NCBI RefSeq assembly: GCF_900177415.1
Contig: NZ_FXAF01000006.1
Span: 1,388,001-1,452,000, forward strand
Length of the DNA: 64,000 nucleotides
Source: Xaviernesmea oryzae
GTDB taxonomy: Bacteria > Pseudomonadota > Alphaproteobacteria > Rhizobiales > Rhizobiaceae
Direction: 5' to 3'
A program made the translations under genes and the position numbers. How positions within the stretch are numbered: position 1 is the first letter of the stretch; the number at the start of each line of letters is the position of its first letter. Positions 60,475 through 64,000 of the stretch are shown here, piece after piece. The notes under the pieces are model-generated. The model was not told the DNA's origin. It saw nothing but the letters and a program-made list of their open reading frames with translations, and ran no database searches.

Positions 60475-60894
60475 TCACGCCGCCTGCTTCATCCGTGCTT
60501 CCTCACGGATCCGCTTGACCATCGAGCGCAGCCCGTTGGCGCGTTGCGAGGACAGGTGCTCGACGAGGCCGATGCGGTCGAAGATCTCGATCGCGTCGGT
60601 CGCCGCTATCTCGGAAGCCCGCTTGCCGGAATAGACGGCGAGCACGATGGCGACGAGCCCGCGCACGATATGGGCGTCCGAATCGCCCTCGAAGGTCATC
60701 ACCGGATCGGCGCCGCCGTCGATATGGCTCACCAGCCACACCTGGCTGGCGCAGCCCTGCACCTTGTTCTCCGAAGTCTTCTTCTCGTCGGGAAGGTCGG
60801 GCAGTTCCTTGCCGAGCTCGATGACATAGCGATAGCGGTCCTCCCACTCGTCGAGGAAGGCGAAATCGTCGATGATCTGCTCGAGGCTGGCCAT
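60475..60894 (-). CDS. sufE: Cysteine desulfuration protein SufE
   Basis: 139 residues with the active Cys48 in Q-G-C-A-S-Q-V-W. SufE accepts sulfur from SufS and passes it on for Fe-S cluster building. The suf operon is not nearby, as in many rhizobia. Length and motifs are typical. Confidence 0.95.
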   Translation of the reverse strand: MASLEQIIDDFAFLDEWEDRYRYVIELGKELPDLPDEKKTSENKVQGCASQVWLVSHIDGGADPVMTFEGDSDAHIVRGLVAIVLAVYSGKRASEIAATDAIEIFDRIGLVEHLSSQRANGLRSMVKRIREEARMKQAA

Positions 60895-61150
60895 GGGCGC
60901 TCCGGTCTGGCTCCGGTCTGTCTGGGCTCCATATAGGCATTGTAATGCGGGATGAAAGAAAAAAATACGCCGCGAGGAATTCATTCCTCGCGGCGTCAGC
61001 AAGATGCTGAATTGCAGGGCAGGCAGTCCGGCGCCGGGACCGTGGCAATCAGGGCCCGGCGCAAGCTTTGAAATTCGGTGCCGGCAACGGGTGGTGCCGG
61101 GCAGTTCCGGGAAAGGCGGAAGAGGCTCTTTCTCCGGAATTCTCGTGAAA

Positions 61151-61588
61151 TTAATGGGCCGGGCGCTTCTGCGGCACCGGCACCGTGCCGGTGGAGATCG
61201 CGTCGGCGGGAGCGGCCGTCGCAGCCGGGAAGGGCGTGGGGTCCGGATCGGCAACCAGCGCGGCCTCCGTCTCCTTTGCGGTTTCCCTGGACTGTCCGTT
61301 GGTCTGTCCGTTGCCGAACTGCTTGTCGAGCAGCTCGAAGGCGACGCGGGCGCCTTCCTTGGCCCTGACGCCGAGCGCCGAGAAGGTTTCGGCGCCCTTT
61401 TCGCAGACATCCGGCTTTTCGGCGCAGATGGCGCTCACATATTGATAGGCCTCGGTCGCGGCGGCAAAGGCATCGCCGACCTCAAGCGCCGAGGCGCCCT
61501 GGGGCTCGGTTACGGGCCGGCCGCTGAAGTAGGAAAGCACCACCAGCACGGCTGCGAACCAGAATGTTCCCTTGATGAGAAACCACAT
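61151..61588 (-). CDS. DUF5330 membrane-anchored protein
   Basis: 145 residues: one N-terminal helix (1-21, F-L-I-K-G-T-F-W-F-A-A-V-L-V-V-L) and a Pro/Ala-rich periplasmic tail. Cysteines in A-I-C-A-E-K-P-D-V-C-E may pair. DUF5330 is a rhizobial family of unknown function. ATG at 61588 preferred to the GTG at 61600. Confidence 0.75.
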   Translation of the reverse strand: MWFLIKGTFWFAAVLVVLSYFSGRPVTEPQGASALEVGDAFAAATEAYQYVSAICAEKPDVCEKGAETFSALGVRAKEGARVAFELLDKQFGNGQTNGQSRETAKETEAALVADPDPTPFPAATAAPADAISTGTVPVPQKRPAH

Positions 61589-62112
61589 CGTCCTGTCCAC
61601 CTGTTTTCCCCCACGGTCTCTTCAGAGCAATTCCAGGAAAAGTGTGAAGCGGTTTTCCGTCCGGAATTGCGTCTAGCGAAGATAGTGTGGGCCGCCGGGT
61701 CTGTGCCGGTCTTGAACATGGTTGTACCGGCCGGAAGCAAACATCGCTTTGACGCAGCCGTTCGGTTTTTCGGCAAATTTATCTAAAATGCGAAATATCG
61801 GTGTCCCATATTGGCTTTGCCTCGGATTTGCATCGAAGTTTAGCGACCGATGTTAAGCATAATTGCGGCGCTCGCCCTGAAAGCCCTGCATTTGTCGGCG
61901 GCGGTTTTGCCACAAAGGTTAACGTCTGAGTAAAAACCGAAGTAATTCCGTCGCTTACGCCCCGTTAACCACAAGCAGAGAAGGGTTGGTTTCGATGTGC
62001 CAAAGCCGGATTTCGGGCTTCCGCAGGGGCCTCCGGAGCCCCATGTTTTATCCTTTCCTTAAGTCGGGAAGGCCTATTGTCGCCCCGAACAAACCGAGAC
62101 TCAGGGTATAGC
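61589..62112. promoter_or_regulatory. Divergent promoter region of DUF5330 and the histidine kinase
   Basis: 524 bp without a gene. TTAA-N7-GTAA at 61919-61933 (one base off the CtrA box TTAA-N7-TTAA) and GTTAACC at 61966 lie upstream of a cell-cycle-type kinase, so CtrA control is possible. No terminator or repeat seen. Confidence 0.4.
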
Positions 62113-63619
<1,507 letters not shown>

Positions 63620-63648
<29 letters not shown>

Positions 63649-64000
63649 CAGGAGAAAGCCGGCCAAGGGGCCTGGCCTTCCGTCTCGCCTCCTGGCTGCG
63701 GCGGGACGCGCCGCCGCGCGCCATCCGAAGCCGGTGCTCGGCGTCGCGGCCTTCGGCGTGGTCTTCTCCTTCGTCGCCGCCAATGCGCTCTGGTACCAGC
63801 CGGGCGGCCATCCGGCTCCCTTCCTCGCCACCCGCGACTCCCATGATCCGAACGCGATCGCCGGCTATCGTCCGGTGCGCCGCGTCGCCCCCGAAGACGT
63901 GACGACCTTCCGCATCGAGCGGGCCGATCCGGATGCGCCGGCGCCGGAAGTCGTCCGGTCTCCGGCCGCGGAACCGACCGCGGCTCCCGTATCCGATCCC
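63620..64000 (+). CDS. Peptidoglycan-binding-type membrane protein (5' part)
   Basis: 127 residues to the window edge, frame still open. A basic N-terminus (K-R-K-S-P-D-R-R-K-P-A-K) is followed by a single helix (about 42-58, V-L-G-V-A-A-F-G-V-V-F-S-F-V-A) and a periplasmic part beginning N-A-L-W-Y-Q-P-G-G-H-P. This matches the protein that follows DivJ-like kinases in rhizobia, with a C-terminal peptidoglycan-binding domain expected outside the window. It overlaps the kinase gene by 29 bp. Confidence 0.75.

Overview
This is a GC-rich, gene-dense stretch of alphaproteobacterial chromosome, most likely from the Rhizobiaceae (Rhizobium, Agrobacterium, Ensifer, Shinella or a close relative). The evidence is a Ros/MucR regulator, a dmeRF nickel/cobalt efflux pair, a seven-gene Pha/Mrp antiporter operon, a DivJ/PleC-like kinase followed by a peptidoglycan-binding-type protein, several families typical of rhizobia (DUF930, DUF1062, DUF5330, DUF6456), and many palindromic intergenic repeats of RIME type. 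No rRNA, tRNA, CRISPR array, transposase or prophage module was recognised. The genus is an inference.

Layout. 0-13 kb: the end of ohr; a glutamate-receptor-like channel; a GST; a MarR gene divergent from a DUF899-DUF1579-VOC-RibD stress cluster; a HerA/DUF853 ATPase; HxlR plus a Tat-exported hydrolase; corA with a structured leader; a secreted hydrolase. 13-22 kb: brnA with a broken brnT; two aldo/keto reductases and an MFS pump divergent from a LysR gene; a second GST; chaC; an epoxide-hydrolase-like enzyme; tam. 22-32 kb: an aminotransferase; a decayed toxin-antitoxin island; TauE; Fe superoxide dismutase; a phosphoesterase; a WYL regulator and LysE exporter; two tandem cytochromes c' with a diheme cytochrome; an intact hicAB. 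32-41 kb: a DUF6152/DUF6644 pair with a LysR gene, MerR, dmeRF, oligopeptidase B, and two tiny overlapping ORFs. 41-50 kb: an AI-2E permease, a VOC dioxygenase, HlyIII, an acetyltransferase, an orphan parD, TetR/SDR, DUF1062, a cupin, an epimerase and msrB. 50-57 kb: mrpABCDEFG. 57-64 kb: mucR, a DnaA-domain-IV protein with DUF6456, a four-unit tandem repeat array, DUF4242, sufE, DUF5330, a cell-cycle-type histidine kinase and the start of its downstream partner.

Themes. Many genes fit a soil bacterium's envelope and stress physiology: peroxide, superoxide and methionine-sulfoxide repair, glutathione turnover, metal export, Na+/H+ exchange and small-molecule efflux. The most unusual points are the ligand-gated-channel homologue with a non-potassium filter, four antitoxin genes whose toxins are all broken or lost next to one intact hicAB, an SD-sequestering corA leader, two RIME-like palindromes inserted inside the mrp operon, and a 214-bp tandem palindrome array. 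No complete new defence or biosynthetic system was identified.
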